DNA of 64,000 nucleotides from Fictibacillus macauensis ZFHKF-1 (lineage in GTDB: Bacteria; Bacillota; Bacilli; Bacillales; Fictibacillaceae), in assembly GCF_000269865.1 (NCBI RefSeq), contig NZ_AKKV01000019.1, forward strand, positions 62,001 to 126,000, written 5' to 3'. The notes under the pieces were generated by a model that searched no databases, was not told the DNA's origin, and worked only from the letters and a program-made list of their open reading frames with translations. This document shows positions 18,689 to 26,689 of the stretch, piece after piece (the stretch's first letter is position 1; every line of letters begins with the position of its first letter). The position numbers and the translations under genes were made by a program.

Positions 18689-19633
18689 ATGAACAAACGG
18701 AGGGTAGCGTGGTATTGGAAAATACTGCTGTTAACAACAGTTTCCTCCTTGTTTTTAAGTGGTTGTGATCGTCAATATTTAGTTTTTAACCCAGCAGGGC
18801 CTGTGGCGCAAAAAGAATATGATCTTATCGTTTTATCCGCAGTATTGTGTGCAATTGTTGTGATCCCGGTGCTTGCTTTGTTATTTTTCATTTTGTATCG
18901 ATATCGCGATCGCCCAGGTAATAAGGCGAAGTATTCACCGAATTGGCATGATAGTAAGATTCTTGAAGTGGTGTGGTGGGGTATTCCCATCATTATTATT
19001 GGTATTTTAAGTATTTATACGGCGAAAACGACGTATACCTTGACGAAGCCACCGGTAAAGGATGTGAAGCCGATTACGATTCAAGTAACATCCATGGATT
19101 GGAAGTGGTTGTTTCAATATCCTGGTCAAAAAATTGCAACGGTTAATTACGCAGAAATCCCTGTCGGTGTTCCGGTTCAGTTTCATCTAACATCCAATCA
19201 GATGATGAACTCTTTTTGGGTACCAGAGTTAGGTGGGCAAGAATATACGATGCCGGGGATGGCGATGCGTCTTTGGCTCCAAGCGGATCGGCCGGGAACG
19301 TATTATGGATCTGGCGCTAACTTTACAGGCAAAGGCTTTACCCATATGAAGTTTAAAGTCATTGCTAAACCGCAAGCTGAATTTGATCAATGGGCACGTC
19401 AGATTAAACAAACAGAAAAGCCATTAACGATGACGGTGTATAAACAATTAGCGAAAAAAGGTTTGGCAGAAAAACAAGCGTTTTCTTCCTACCCTGCACA
19501 ATTATTTACGAACACACTCAATGAAAATGGTGGAAAATATATGGATAAAGATATGAAGCATGGAAAAAGTGACATGCCAGCGATGAATCATAACGATCAC
19601 GACATGTCTGGAATGGAACATAAGGGGGAATAA
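18689..19633 (+). CDS. qoxA: Quinol oxidase subunit II (QoxA)
   Basis: ATG 18689 is used because GGGGAGAGG lies 7 nt before it, giving 314 residues. A lipoprotein signal ends LFLSGC, then two membrane helices and a cupredoxin-fold domain. The CuA ligands of cytochrome c oxidases (CxxxCxxxH) are absent: the matching stretch reads YYGSGANFTGKGFTH. This marks a menaquinol oxidase of the aa3-600 type. The C-terminal tail is unusual: the last 32 residues hold several Met and four His in a charged setting (DMKH, DMPAMNH, HDMSGMEH), like copper-handling tails. It is first gene of qoxABCD and supplies electrons to the haem-copper core in QoxB. Confidence 0.95.
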   Translation: MNKRRVAWYWKILLLTTVSSLFLSGCDRQYLVFNPAGPVAQKEYDLIVLSAVLCAIVVIPVLALLFFILYRYRDRPGNKAKYSPNWHDSKILEVVWWGIPIIIIGILSIYTAKTTYTLTKPPVKDVKPITIQVTSMDWKWLFQYPGQKIATVNYAEIPVGVPVQFHLTSNQMMNSFWVPELGGQEYTMPGMAMRLWLQADRPGTYYGSGANFTGKGFTHMKFKVIAKPQAEFDQWARQIKQTEKPLTMTVYKQLAKKGLAEKQAFSSYPAQLFTNTLNENGGKYMDKDMKHGKSDMPAMNHNDHDMSGMEHKGE

Positions 19634-19636
19634 CCG

Positions 19637-21592
19637 GTGGGTGAGAAAAGTAAAGGTTTTTTCGTAACAGGCGATCCACTCATTTATGGTGCAGATGTAG
19701 CGATTATCGTTACGCTGCTAGGCATTATCATCTTTTTAACCGTTTTTAAAAAATGGGGTTGGCTTTGGAAAGAGTGGTTTACGACCGTTGATCATAAACG
19801 CATTGGAATTATGTACTTAGTCAGTTCATTGCTGATGCTGTTTCGCGGTGGTGTCGATGCGTTACTCATGCGGTTACAGCTCGCGGCACCCAATACGCAC
19901 TTTTTAACATCGCAACATTATAACGAAATATTTACAACGCACGGAACAATTATGATTTTATTTATGGCGATGCCGTTTATGTTTGCGCTCTTTAATATCG
20001 TCATTCCACTCCAAATTGGAGCGCGTGACGTCGCCTATCCGTTTCTCAATGCCCTTAGCTTCTGGCTCTTTTTCTTCGGAGCATTGTTGTTTAACTTATC
20101 TTTCGTAGTAGGGGGATCACCTGATGCAGGCTGGTTAAGTTATCCGCCATTATCCGAAATTGCTGGTAGCCCTGGACCTGGTCAGAACTTTTATATTTGG
20201 GGCATACAAATTTCGGGGATTGGTAGTTTAGCAACCGGTATTAACTTTCTAGTGACGATTTTAAAAATGCGTGCACCAGGCATGAAATTAATGAAAATGC
20301 CACTGTTTTCATGGTCCGTGCTTTCTAGCTGTATTACGATTATTTTCGCTTTTCCGGTACTAACTGTAACACTAGCACTCTTGTTCGTTGATCGTTATTT
20401 AGGCGCTCATATTTTCACGGCCGATAGTGGAAATCCGATGATGTATGTAAACTTAATTTGGATGTGGGGACATCCTGAAGTATACATTGTCGTGTTACCG
20501 GCGTTCGGTATTTATTCAGAAATTGTTAGTACGTTTAGTAAAAAGAAAATTTTCGGTTATAAATCCATGGTCTTTTCGATGATGATTATTTCCATTCTCG
20601 GTTATTTTACGTGGGTGCATCACTTCTTTACGATGGGTGCAGGAGCCGATGTAAATACGTTCTTTGCCATAACCACAATGGCGATCGGAATTCCGACCGG
20701 GGTAAAAATATTTAACTGGTTGTTTACGATGTTCCGAGGACGCATTACGATTTCACAGCCAATGCTGTGGACGATTGCTTTTATTCCGTGCTTTGTCGTC
20801 GGTGGGGCGACGGGCGTTATGCTCGCCATTGCGCCTGCCGATTATCAATACCATAACAGCTACTTCTTAATTGCTCATTTTCATCAAACATTAATTGGTG
20901 GTGTTGTGTTTGGTTATTTAGCAGGCTTGTACTATTGGTGGCCAAAAATGTTTGGCTTTAAGCTGAATGAACGACTCGGTAAATGGGCGTTTTGGACATG
21001 GAATATTGGATTCTACGTATGCTTTATGCCGCAATACGCGCTTGGTTTTATGGGTATGACACGTCGTGTGTATACGTACGGATGGGATATGGGCTGGGCC
21101 CCATTTAATATGGTATCTACTGTCGGTGCCTTCTTAATGGGAATTGGCTTCATCTTTCAGGCATGGCAAATCCTTTATAGCATTAAAAATGGGGAAAAAG
21201 ATGTAACGGGCGATCCGTGGAACGGCCGTACACTAGAATGGTCCATCCCATCACCAGCACCACTTTATAATTTTGCGGTTATTCCTGAAGTTAAGCACGA
21301 TGATGATTGGTGGGAAACGAAAAAAGCGATGGCAGACAGTCAGTATAAAAAAGAACCACCGCAGTATGAACCGATTCATATGCCAAAACAGTCAGGCATT
21401 CCATTTATCATGTCAGCGTGTTGGTTTGTCGTAGGCTTTGGCTTTACCTTTGGATGGAGTTATGTAGGATTAGCTGGCTTGCTTGGCGTCGGCCTTTGCT
21501 TATTAGCACGCTCTTTCCAACAAGAAACGGACTATTACATTCCGGTTGATGAAGTTCGGAAAACAGAAGCATCTTTAGGGAGGGTTGGCTAA
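19637..21592 (+). CDS. qoxB: Quinol oxidase subunit I (QoxB)
   Basis: The GTG start at 19637 sits behind AAGGGGGAA. The 651-residue protein is the haem-copper catalytic subunit with about 14 membrane helices. The CuB ligands are visible: HPEVY (His cross-linked to Tyr) and the HH pair in WVHHFFTMG; the haem-ligand His pair is in LIAHFHQTLIGG. It reduces O2 to water and pumps protons. Length is close to B. subtilis QoxB (649). It follows qoxA by 3 nt, and its TAA overlaps the qoxC ATG by one base. Confidence 0.97.
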   Translation: MGEKSKGFFVTGDPLIYGADVAIIVTLLGIIIFLTVFKKWGWLWKEWFTTVDHKRIGIMYLVSSLLMLFRGGVDALLMRLQLAAPNTHFLTSQHYNEIFTTHGTIMILFMAMPFMFALFNIVIPLQIGARDVAYPFLNALSFWLFFFGALLFNLSFVVGGSPDAGWLSYPPLSEIAGSPGPGQNFYIWGIQISGIGSLATGINFLVTILKMRAPGMKLMKMPLFSWSVLSSCITIIFAFPVLTVTLALLFVDRYLGAHIFTADSGNPMMYVNLIWMWGHPEVYIVVLPAFGIYSEIVSTFSKKKIFGYKSMVFSMMIISILGYFTWVHHFFTMGAGADVNTFFAITTMAIGIPTGVKIFNWLFTMFRGRITISQPMLWTIAFIPCFVVGGATGVMLAIAPADYQYHNSYFLIAHFHQTLIGGVVFGYLAGLYYWWPKMFGFKLNERLGKWAFWTWNIGFYVCFMPQYALGFMGMTRRVYTYGWDMGWAPFNMVSTVGAFLMGIGFIFQAWQILYSIKNGEKDVTGDPWNGRTLEWSIPSPAPLYNFAVIPEVKHDDDWWETKKAMADSQYKKEPPQYEPIHMPKQSGIPFIMSACWFVVGFGFTFGWSYVGLAGLLGVGLCLLARSFQQETDYYIPVDEVRKTEASLGRVG

Positions 21593-22191
21593 TGAATCAG
21601 GCCATTTCCAAACATACGCATGAACATGAGCATCATCACGATACGTTTAAGTTGTTAGGCTTTTGGATTTTTCTCGTCACTGACTGCATTATCTTCGCCT
21701 GTTTGTTTGCTGTCTATGCGGTGCTCCGCGGTCATACGGATGGTGATTTAACAGGAAAAGAACTGTTTGAAATAAAGGGCTTTACGGCTGAAACGTTTAT
21801 TCTTTTGACGAGTAGCTTTACGAGCGGATTAGCGACGCTTGCGCTTCATAAAGGCAAAAAAGCGCAGCTCATCAATTGGCTGATCGTAACGGTAGTGCTC
21901 GGGCTAGCGTTCGTTGGTTTAGAAGTTTCAGAGTTTCGTACGATGGTGCATGAAGGAGCAAGTATTTCAACAAATGGCTTTCTTTCTGCTTTCTTTACGC
22001 TCGTTGGCACGCATGGCTTGCACGTTTCTTTCGGTCTCATTTGGATGACAGCGGTTATTCTACAAATACGTCGTCATGGCATCAATGAAAAGGTAAAAGA
22101 AAAAGTAACGATTGTCGGTTTGTACTGGCATTTTCTCGATGTTGTTTGGATCTTTATCTACACCGTCGTTTACTTAATGGGGGTGATGTAA
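21592..22191 (+). CDS. qoxC: Quinol oxidase subunit III (QoxC)
   Basis: The 199-residue protein has five predicted helices and the subunit III pattern (FWIFLVTDCIIFACLFAVYAVL near the N terminus, GLHVSFGLIWM and VGLYWHFLDVVWIFIYTVVYL in the C-terminal part). The N terminus is His-rich (KHTHEHEHHHD). Subunit III supports proton uptake and stability of the oxidase and has no redox centre. TAATG overlap with qoxB; qoxD begins directly after its stop. Confidence 0.96.
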   Translation: MNQAISKHTHEHEHHHDTFKLLGFWIFLVTDCIIFACLFAVYAVLRGHTDGDLTGKELFEIKGFTAETFILLTSSFTSGLATLALHKGKKAQLINWLIVTVVLGLAFVGLEVSEFRTMVHEGASISTNGFLSAFFTLVGTHGLHVSFGLIWMTAVILQIRRHGINEKVKEKVTIVGLYWHFLDVVWIFIYTVVYLMGVM

Positions 22192-22491
22192 GTGGAAGAG
22201 AATCATGGTTCTACAAAACTGTATGTAATGGGGTTTGTACTTTCGCTCATTTTAACAGTCATTCCTCTATGGCTTGTGGTGCAGCACGTTTTTGCAAAAG
22301 GAATGTTAACGATTGTCATTACAGCTATTGCCGTCGGTCAGCTGCTCATTCAATTGTTTTGCTTCATGCATATTAAAGATGGTGAGAAGCCACGGTACCA
22401 TGCGATTGCCCTCGTTCTTGGCGCAGTAATTGTCTTTACGATTGTGGCTGGTTCTATCTGGATTATGACGTTTAATTCTCAAGTACACTAG
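22192..22491 (+). CDS. qoxD: Quinol oxidase subunit IV (QoxD)
   Basis: The GTG at 22192 follows the qoxC TAA without a gap, with GGGGGTGAT as ribosome binding site inside qoxC. The 99-residue product has three membrane helices and the FCFMHIKDGEKPRYH loop of the cytochrome o/quinol oxidase subunit IV family. It is shorter than B. subtilis QoxD (about 124), missing mainly terminal residues. It helps assemble the oxidase. A strong terminator follows. Confidence 0.93.
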   Translation: MEENHGSTKLYVMGFVLSLILTVIPLWLVVQHVFAKGMLTIVITAIAVGQLLIQLFCFMHIKDGEKPRYHAIALVLGAVIVFTIVAGSIWIMTFNSQVH

Positions 22492-22528
22492 CGAACAGCG
22501 TGGCGTGTATGTTAATCATTAATAGTTT

Positions 22529-22563
22529 AAAAAGAGGCTGAAACATAAAACAGCCTCTTTTTT
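22529..22563 (+). terminator. Terminator after qoxD
   Basis: AAAAAGAGGCTG (22529-22540) is perfectly complementary to CAGCCTCTTTTT (22551-22562), loop of 10, with further T. The 5' arm and loop, GAGGCTGAAACATAAA, resemble a GAGGCTGGGACATAAA stretch at 52091-52106. Confidence 0.93.
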
Positions 22564-22771
22564 ATGCCGTAATTTAGTATAGCGGTGTATCTCTTTTTAT
22601 AAAAAGATCAGAATTTTGTTTATTGTTGCGAAGATTAGCAGAAATATACGAAAGCCCTAGTTTATCGGAAAATCTATGAAATTAAATACAATAATTAGGG
22701 TAAGTTGGCGAGTTCTGTAATATTTTGAAATAGAGATGTAATGTTATTGCACAAAAACTCGAAAGAAGAAA

Positions 22772-22780
22772 TGATATAAT
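22772..22780 (+). promoter_or_regulatory. Extended -10 of the second M23 hydrolase gene
   Basis: TGATATAAT is a TGnTATAAT extended -10, 54 nt before the start codon. Upstream (22570-22770) is A/T-rich without genes. A TGTAAT-N5-TGCACA stretch near the -35 is a poor match to the WalR direct repeat, so I do not assign it. Confidence 0.65.
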
Positions 22781-22834
22781 GGCAATTGTACTTACGAGAA
22801 CGTGTTTATAAAGTAACTAGAGGGGGAACTGTTC

Positions 22835-24148
22835 GTGAAATATAAAGTGTTAACTGGTCTACTATCTGTATCCGTGGGAATGACTACGTTTACGCAGATG
22901 CCGGCAAATGCTCAATCTTTAAGTGACATACATAAGAAGCAAGCAGACAACAAAGCGAAACAACATAAGAAAAAAGCACAAATGGATCATGTAAAAGGTG
23001 AACATAATGCTGTATTACAAGAATTAAAAAGCATTGAAGCAAAGTATAAGCAAACAAAAAACGAGATTACGAGTAAGAAAACAGAAATTAGCACGACGAA
23101 ACAAAAAATTGTGCAGTTGAAAAAAGAAATTATGGTTATCAATAAACGCATCCAAAAACGTGAAGCACTGCTAAAAGAACGTTTGCGTTCTATTTATGAA
23201 AATGGTGGAACGGTTAAATATTTAGAAGTGGTACTCGGTTCACAAAGTTTTGGTGATTTTTTAGATCGTGTATTTTCCATTAATACGATTGCCGATTCAG
23301 ATAAGCAATTGTTAAAAGAACAAAAAGAAGATAAAGAAGCGGTTGAACAAGATAAGAAACATGTGGAAAATCAATTGGCGTCACTGACAACGAAGCTTGG
23401 CGAATTAAATGATCTGCAAGACAAGCTAAAAGGTCAGAAAGAAGCGAAAAGCCGTTTATCTGCTTCTCTTAAATCAAAAGAAGAGCATATTCATAAAGAC
23501 TTATTAAGTATGAAAGAGCAAGATGAGATACTTGCTGATCAAGAAAAAGCTGCGAAAGCGGAAATTCTACGTGCGAAACGAGAAGCGGCCGAGCAACAAC
23601 GAAAAGAAGCTGAACAAGCGAAACGTGAGGCAGCAGATCGTCATAAGGAAAAGGCTTCAAAGCCAGCTCTACAAGCACCGGCAGAGGAGCCATCGTCTCC
23701 AAATCCTGCACCAGCACCGAAACCAGCGCCAAGTCATGGTTCTGCTAGTTTTAGCTGGCCAGCATCTGGTTCGATTTCATCGCCATTTGGAAATCGTTCG
23801 TTCCAAGGACCAGAGTTCCATCCAGGAATTGATATAGCGAATGCGGGATCTAATGTACCAGTGTCGGCAGCGGCGTCTGGAACAGTGATTCGTTCCTACT
23901 TGTCATCATCCTACGGCAACTGTGTGTTCATTGCTTCTTACAAGAACGGTCAAATGTACACAACGGTCTATGCTCATATGAGTGCGCGTGCCGTCAGTGC
24001 TGGTCAAACCGTTTCCCAAGGCCAACGCATCGGGACAATGGGTAGCACAGGTAACTCGACTGGACAGCATTTGCATTTTGAAATTCATAAAGGTGAATGG
24101 AATTACGCGAAATCAAATGCGGTTAATCCTCTATCATACTTGCAATAG
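22835..24148 (+). CDS. Secreted coiled-coil M23 endopeptidase, paralogue
   Basis: The GTG at 22835 follows AGAGGGGGAAC. The 437-residue product repeats the plan of the gene at 13595: signal peptide (to about 27, ending ANA), coiled coil (about 28-265), a Pro/Ala/Ser linker (about 280-305) and a C-terminal M23 domain with HPGIDI and HLHFEIHKG as zinc ligands. Shared blocks include RLRSIYENGG, SFGDFLDRV, IADSDKQLL and the WNYAKSNAV end, so the two are clearly paralogues. This copy is monocistronic and away from ftsEX, so it may serve another step of wall growth or be a second FtsX client. It differs in its linker (Pro/Ala here, poly-Ser there). Confidence 0.92.
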   Translation: MKYKVLTGLLSVSVGMTTFTQMPANAQSLSDIHKKQADNKAKQHKKKAQMDHVKGEHNAVLQELKSIEAKYKQTKNEITSKKTEISTTKQKIVQLKKEIMVINKRIQKREALLKERLRSIYENGGTVKYLEVVLGSQSFGDFLDRVFSINTIADSDKQLLKEQKEDKEAVEQDKKHVENQLASLTTKLGELNDLQDKLKGQKEAKSRLSASLKSKEEHIHKDLLSMKEQDEILADQEKAAKAEILRAKREAAEQQRKEAEQAKREAADRHKEKASKPALQAPAEEPSSPNPAPAPKPAPSHGSASFSWPASGSISSPFGNRSFQGPEFHPGIDIANAGSNVPVSAAASGTVIRSYLSSSYGNCVFIASYKNGQMYTTVYAHMSARAVSAGQTVSQGQRIGTMGSTGNSTGQHLHFEIHKGEWNYAKSNAVNPLSYLQ

Positions 24149-24152
24149 GTAC

Positions 24153-24193
24153 AAAAAAATCCCCGTGAGCTTTACTGTCACGGGGATTTTTTT
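24153..24193. terminator. Bidirectional terminator between M23 gene and citA
   Basis: AAAAAAATCCCCGTGA (24153-24168) is perfectly complementary to TCACGGGGATTTTTTT (24178-24193), 9-nt loop. The last arm touches the citA stop codon, so both convergent genes use it. Confidence 0.95.
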
Positions 24194-25283
24194 ACGCCTG
24201 AGGCCAGGAACCAACATAGGCAGCGTCTGGTCGAAAAATCGTATTGTCCGCTGCTTGCTCTAGTACATGTGCGCTCCAGCCAACGACGCGACTTGCCGAA
24301 AAGGTAGGTGTAAATAAGGAAGGTGCTAAGCCAATTGCCTTCATAATGGCGGCAGCATAAAATTCGACATTCGTATAAAGCGAGCGCCCGGGCTTATAGG
24401 CTTGAAGAAGCTCGATGGCGGTTGTTTCTGTTTGTAAAGCAAGATCAAGCCACGGGTCATCCCCTGCTGTTTGGAGCAGCTGTGCTTTTAATGCTTGTGC
24501 GCGTGGATCTTTTGTTTTATACACACGATGTCCAAAGCCCATTAACCGTTCGCCTTGTTGAAGTTTTTTTGTTAAAACACGTGTACAATCGCCATCGCTT
24601 GCGGCGATTTCATCTAGTAAGGCAATTACTCCTGAAGGCGCGCCGCCATGAAGCGGTCCTTTCATCGTTCCGAGCGCTGAAGTGATACTAGAAACAAGAT
24701 CAGATTCACTCGATACTGTTACGCGTGCGGCAAAGGTTGAGGCGTTCATGCCATGTTCCATTGTAAGAATCATATAGTTTTCAAGTGCTCGTACAGAAGC
24801 GTGGGAATGCGTTTCACCTGTTAGCATGTATAAATAGTTCTCAACATGATCAAGGTCACTGCGCGCCGGTAAATACGGCTGCCCCGCTTGGCGGCGATGC
24901 CACCACGCAATAATGGAGGGCATAATGCCCGTTAAGGTGATTGCTTCTTCAATCGTTGGCTTAAAAGAATAGGCTGGCAGTCCTAGTGCTGAAATGGCTG
25001 TTCGCACTACACTCATCTGATCGGTTTCTAGCGGCAACGCCTGTAATACGTTTTGAAGGTAAGGAGGAATGGAACGTGCTTGTTTTAAGGCACAAGTGAA
25101 GGTTTCTTTTTCTGTCGGAGATGGGAAATGCCCATACCATAAGAAAAAGGCCACTTCTTCAAAAGAATAGGTTCCTGTTAACGTTTCGACCGGTTGTCCC
25201 CGATACAGCAATAGACCTTGCTCTCCATCCACATGGCCAATTGTCGTTTCGACGGCAATGACCCCTTTTAATCCTTTTTGCAT
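24192..25283 (-). CDS. citA: CitA-type citrate synthase
   Basis: ATG 25283 is chosen because AAGGAGTG lies 6 nt before it; this gives 363 residues. The enzyme joins acetyl-CoA and oxaloacetate. Catalytic His residues are in GPLHGGAPS and GFGHRVYKTKDPRA. The usual NVDFYSG block, which holds the catalytic Asp, reads NVEFYAAAIM here, with Glu instead of Asp. I recall the same change in the B. subtilis minor citrate synthase CitA, which has low activity, and the 366-residue length also fits CitA rather than the major enzyme CitZ. A divergent LysR gene like citR lies next to it, as in B. subtilis. A methylcitrate synthase role cannot be ruled out. Confidence 0.85.
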   Translation of the reverse strand: MQKGLKGVIAVETTIGHVDGEQGLLLYRGQPVETLTGTYSFEEVAFFLWYGHFPSPTEKETFTCALKQARSIPPYLQNVLQALPLETDQMSVVRTAISALGLPAYSFKPTIEEAITLTGIMPSIIAWWHRRQAGQPYLPARSDLDHVENYLYMLTGETHSHASVRALENYMILTMEHGMNASTFAARVTVSSESDLVSSITSALGTMKGPLHGGAPSGVIALLDEIAASDGDCTRVLTKKLQQGERLMGFGHRVYKTKDPRAQALKAQLLQTAGDDPWLDLALQTETTAIELLQAYKPGRSLYTNVEFYAAAIMKAIGLAPSLFTPTFSASRVVGWSAHVLEQAADNTIFRPDAAYVGSWPQA

Positions 25284-25315
25284 AATACACACTCCTTTCT
25301 TTTCTATCTTTAGTG

Positions 25316-25333
25316 TATCGACTATAATTGATA
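25316..25333. promoter_or_regulatory. Candidate LysR (CitR) operator between citA and citR
   Basis: TATCGACTATAATTGATA is an imperfect inverted repeat (TATC...GATA) with a T-N11-A core, the form LysR proteins bind. It lies 33 nt upstream of citA in the shared 107-bp promoter region. Confidence 0.45.
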
Positions 25334-25390
25334 AAAGATATTGAATGATTTTAAAGCTTTTAATTAAGAATCATAATATAAGGAGAATCT

Positions 25391-26269
25391 ATGGAGCTTT
25401 CTTGGCTTGTAACATTTATTGAAGCAGCACAATGTGGTAATTTCCGAAAAGCAGCGGAAAAGCTCTACATTTCGCAGCCTTCCGTTACGGTGCATATTCA
25501 ACAGTTAGAAAAATCGATCGGCGTGCCGTTATTTGAGCGTCAAGGTAAACGGGTAAAATTAACCGAGGCTGGCAAGCGGTATGTAGAGCATGCCAAACAA
25601 CTTTTAGCCGTTTATAAGGAAGGATTACAAGATCTGTCTTCCTTTTCACAGGGATATAGTGATAAACTAACATTGGCGATTTCGCCGTTGATTGCGGATA
25701 CGGTTTTACCATTTGTTTTGAAGAAGTATACGAAAGAACATCCAGAGATGGAGATTTCTGTTGTTATAGTAGAATCACCACTGATTGAACAAAGTGTTGA
25801 AAGAGAAGAAGCTGATATCGGGCTATCCTGCTTACCAGCAAGCAATCCGCAATTAGTTACAGAATTACTATCTCAGGAAAAGGTTGTATTTGTTACTGGT
25901 CATGATGGGAAGGATAGTGAGTCAGCACCACCATTTGACGAAGAAGAACTTTTAACAACGCACTACTTGTTTACACATAATCATCCTAGCTATTGGGATG
26001 CGCTCACTCGACAATTAACAGCTCAATTTCCGGTCATCCGCATGATGAAAGTCTCTCAAGTCCATATTACGAAGAGATTTATCGCCGAAGGATTGGGTGT
26101 TTCCTTTTTACCAGCTTCCACGGTGCGTCGAGAATTGTTAGAAGGTCGATTGGTAGAAGTTCATTGTCAAAAAATCCAACTTCCGACCGTTGGTACTTAT
26201 GCAATTACGAAATATAAGCATACTAAACATGAAGAATTTTTATCTTTTTTAGCACACTATCGAATGTAA
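25391..26269 (+). CDS. citR: CitR-like LysR-family regulator
   Basis: The 292-residue protein has an N-terminal winged helix-turn-helix (about 1-60: [21 protein letters not shown], then [17 protein letters not shown]) and a C-terminal periplasmic-binding-protein-like effector domain. The close similarity of the start to B. subtilis CitR, its length (291 there) and its divergent position to citA support the name. CitR represses citA in B. subtilis. The RBS AAGGAG lies 6 nt upstream. The effector is not evident. Confidence 0.85.
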   Translation: MELSWLVTFIEAAQCGNFRKAAEKLYISQPSVTVHIQQLEKSIGVPLFERQGKRVKLTEAGKRYVEHAKQLLAVYKEGLQDLSSFSQGYSDKLTLAISPLIADTVLPFVLKKYTKEHPEMEISVVIVESPLIEQSVEREEADIGLSCLPASNPQLVTELLSQEKVVFVTGHDGKDSESAPPFDEEELLTTHYLFTHNHPSYWDALTRQLTAQFPVIRMMKVSQVHITKRFIAEGLGVSFLPASTVRRELLEGRLVEVHCQKIQLPTVGTYAITKYKHTKHEEFLSFLAHYRM

Positions 26270-26286
26270 GAAGGAGCGTTTTGTAC

Positions 26287-26607
26287 ATGAAAAAACGATT
26301 ACTTATTGCGAGTCTAGCTCTCCTCACCCTAGGTGCATGCTCGAACGACGACCAAGCAACGAAGAACAAGCATAATAAGCAAAATACAGAGGCAGCTGAT
26401 AGCTTATATAAACAAAATTGCGCACGCTGTCACGGGGTTGATTTACAAGGAAATATCGGACCATCACTACAAAAAATCGGCAGTAAATATTCAGCAAAAG
26501 AAATCAAAGGCATTATTGAAAACGGAAGAAACGGTATGCCAGGGGGAATTTTAACCGGTGGCGACGCCAAACTTCTAGGAGAATGGCTCCAAAAAAATTA
26601 TAAATAA
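26287..26607 (+). CDS. Cytochrome c-551-type lipoprotein (CccB-like)
   Basis: ATG 26287 (behind AAGGAG) gives 106 residues. A lipoprotein signal ends LTLGAC; a hydrophilic spacer follows, then a small class I cytochrome c domain with the haem motif CARCH and the axial Met in NGRNGMPGG. It would sit on the outer membrane face and carry electrons between cytochrome complexes. B. subtilis CccB is 112 residues and lies between prfB and ftsE; here that locus is empty (11417-11982) and the gene is next to citR instead. With only a quinol oxidase in view, its electron acceptor is not shown in this window. Confidence 0.88.
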   Translation: MKKRLLIASLALLTLGACSNDDQATKNKHNKQNTEAADSLYKQNCARCHGVDLQGNIGPSLQKIGSKYSAKEIKGIIENGRNGMPGGILTGGDAKLLGEWLQKNYK

Positions 26608-26668
26608 AAAAAATGAGCAAATGTGTGGTGCTAGAAGTAGCGCGTACATTTGCTCATTTTTTATTTTT
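26606..26668. terminator. Bidirectional terminator between the cytochrome gene and cls
   Basis: ATGAGCAAATGT (26613-26624) and ACATTTGCTCAT (26646-26657) are perfectly complementary and are extended by A and T tracts on either side. It serves both convergent genes. Confidence 0.92.
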
Positions 26669-26689
26669 TTTAAAAAAGAGGTTTCATCC

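Noticed and set aside
22720-22770. WalR binding site before the second M23 gene
   Set aside because: TGTAAT-N5-TGCACA matches the second half-site poorly, and TGTAAT-TGAAAT has a 4-nt spacer instead of 5.
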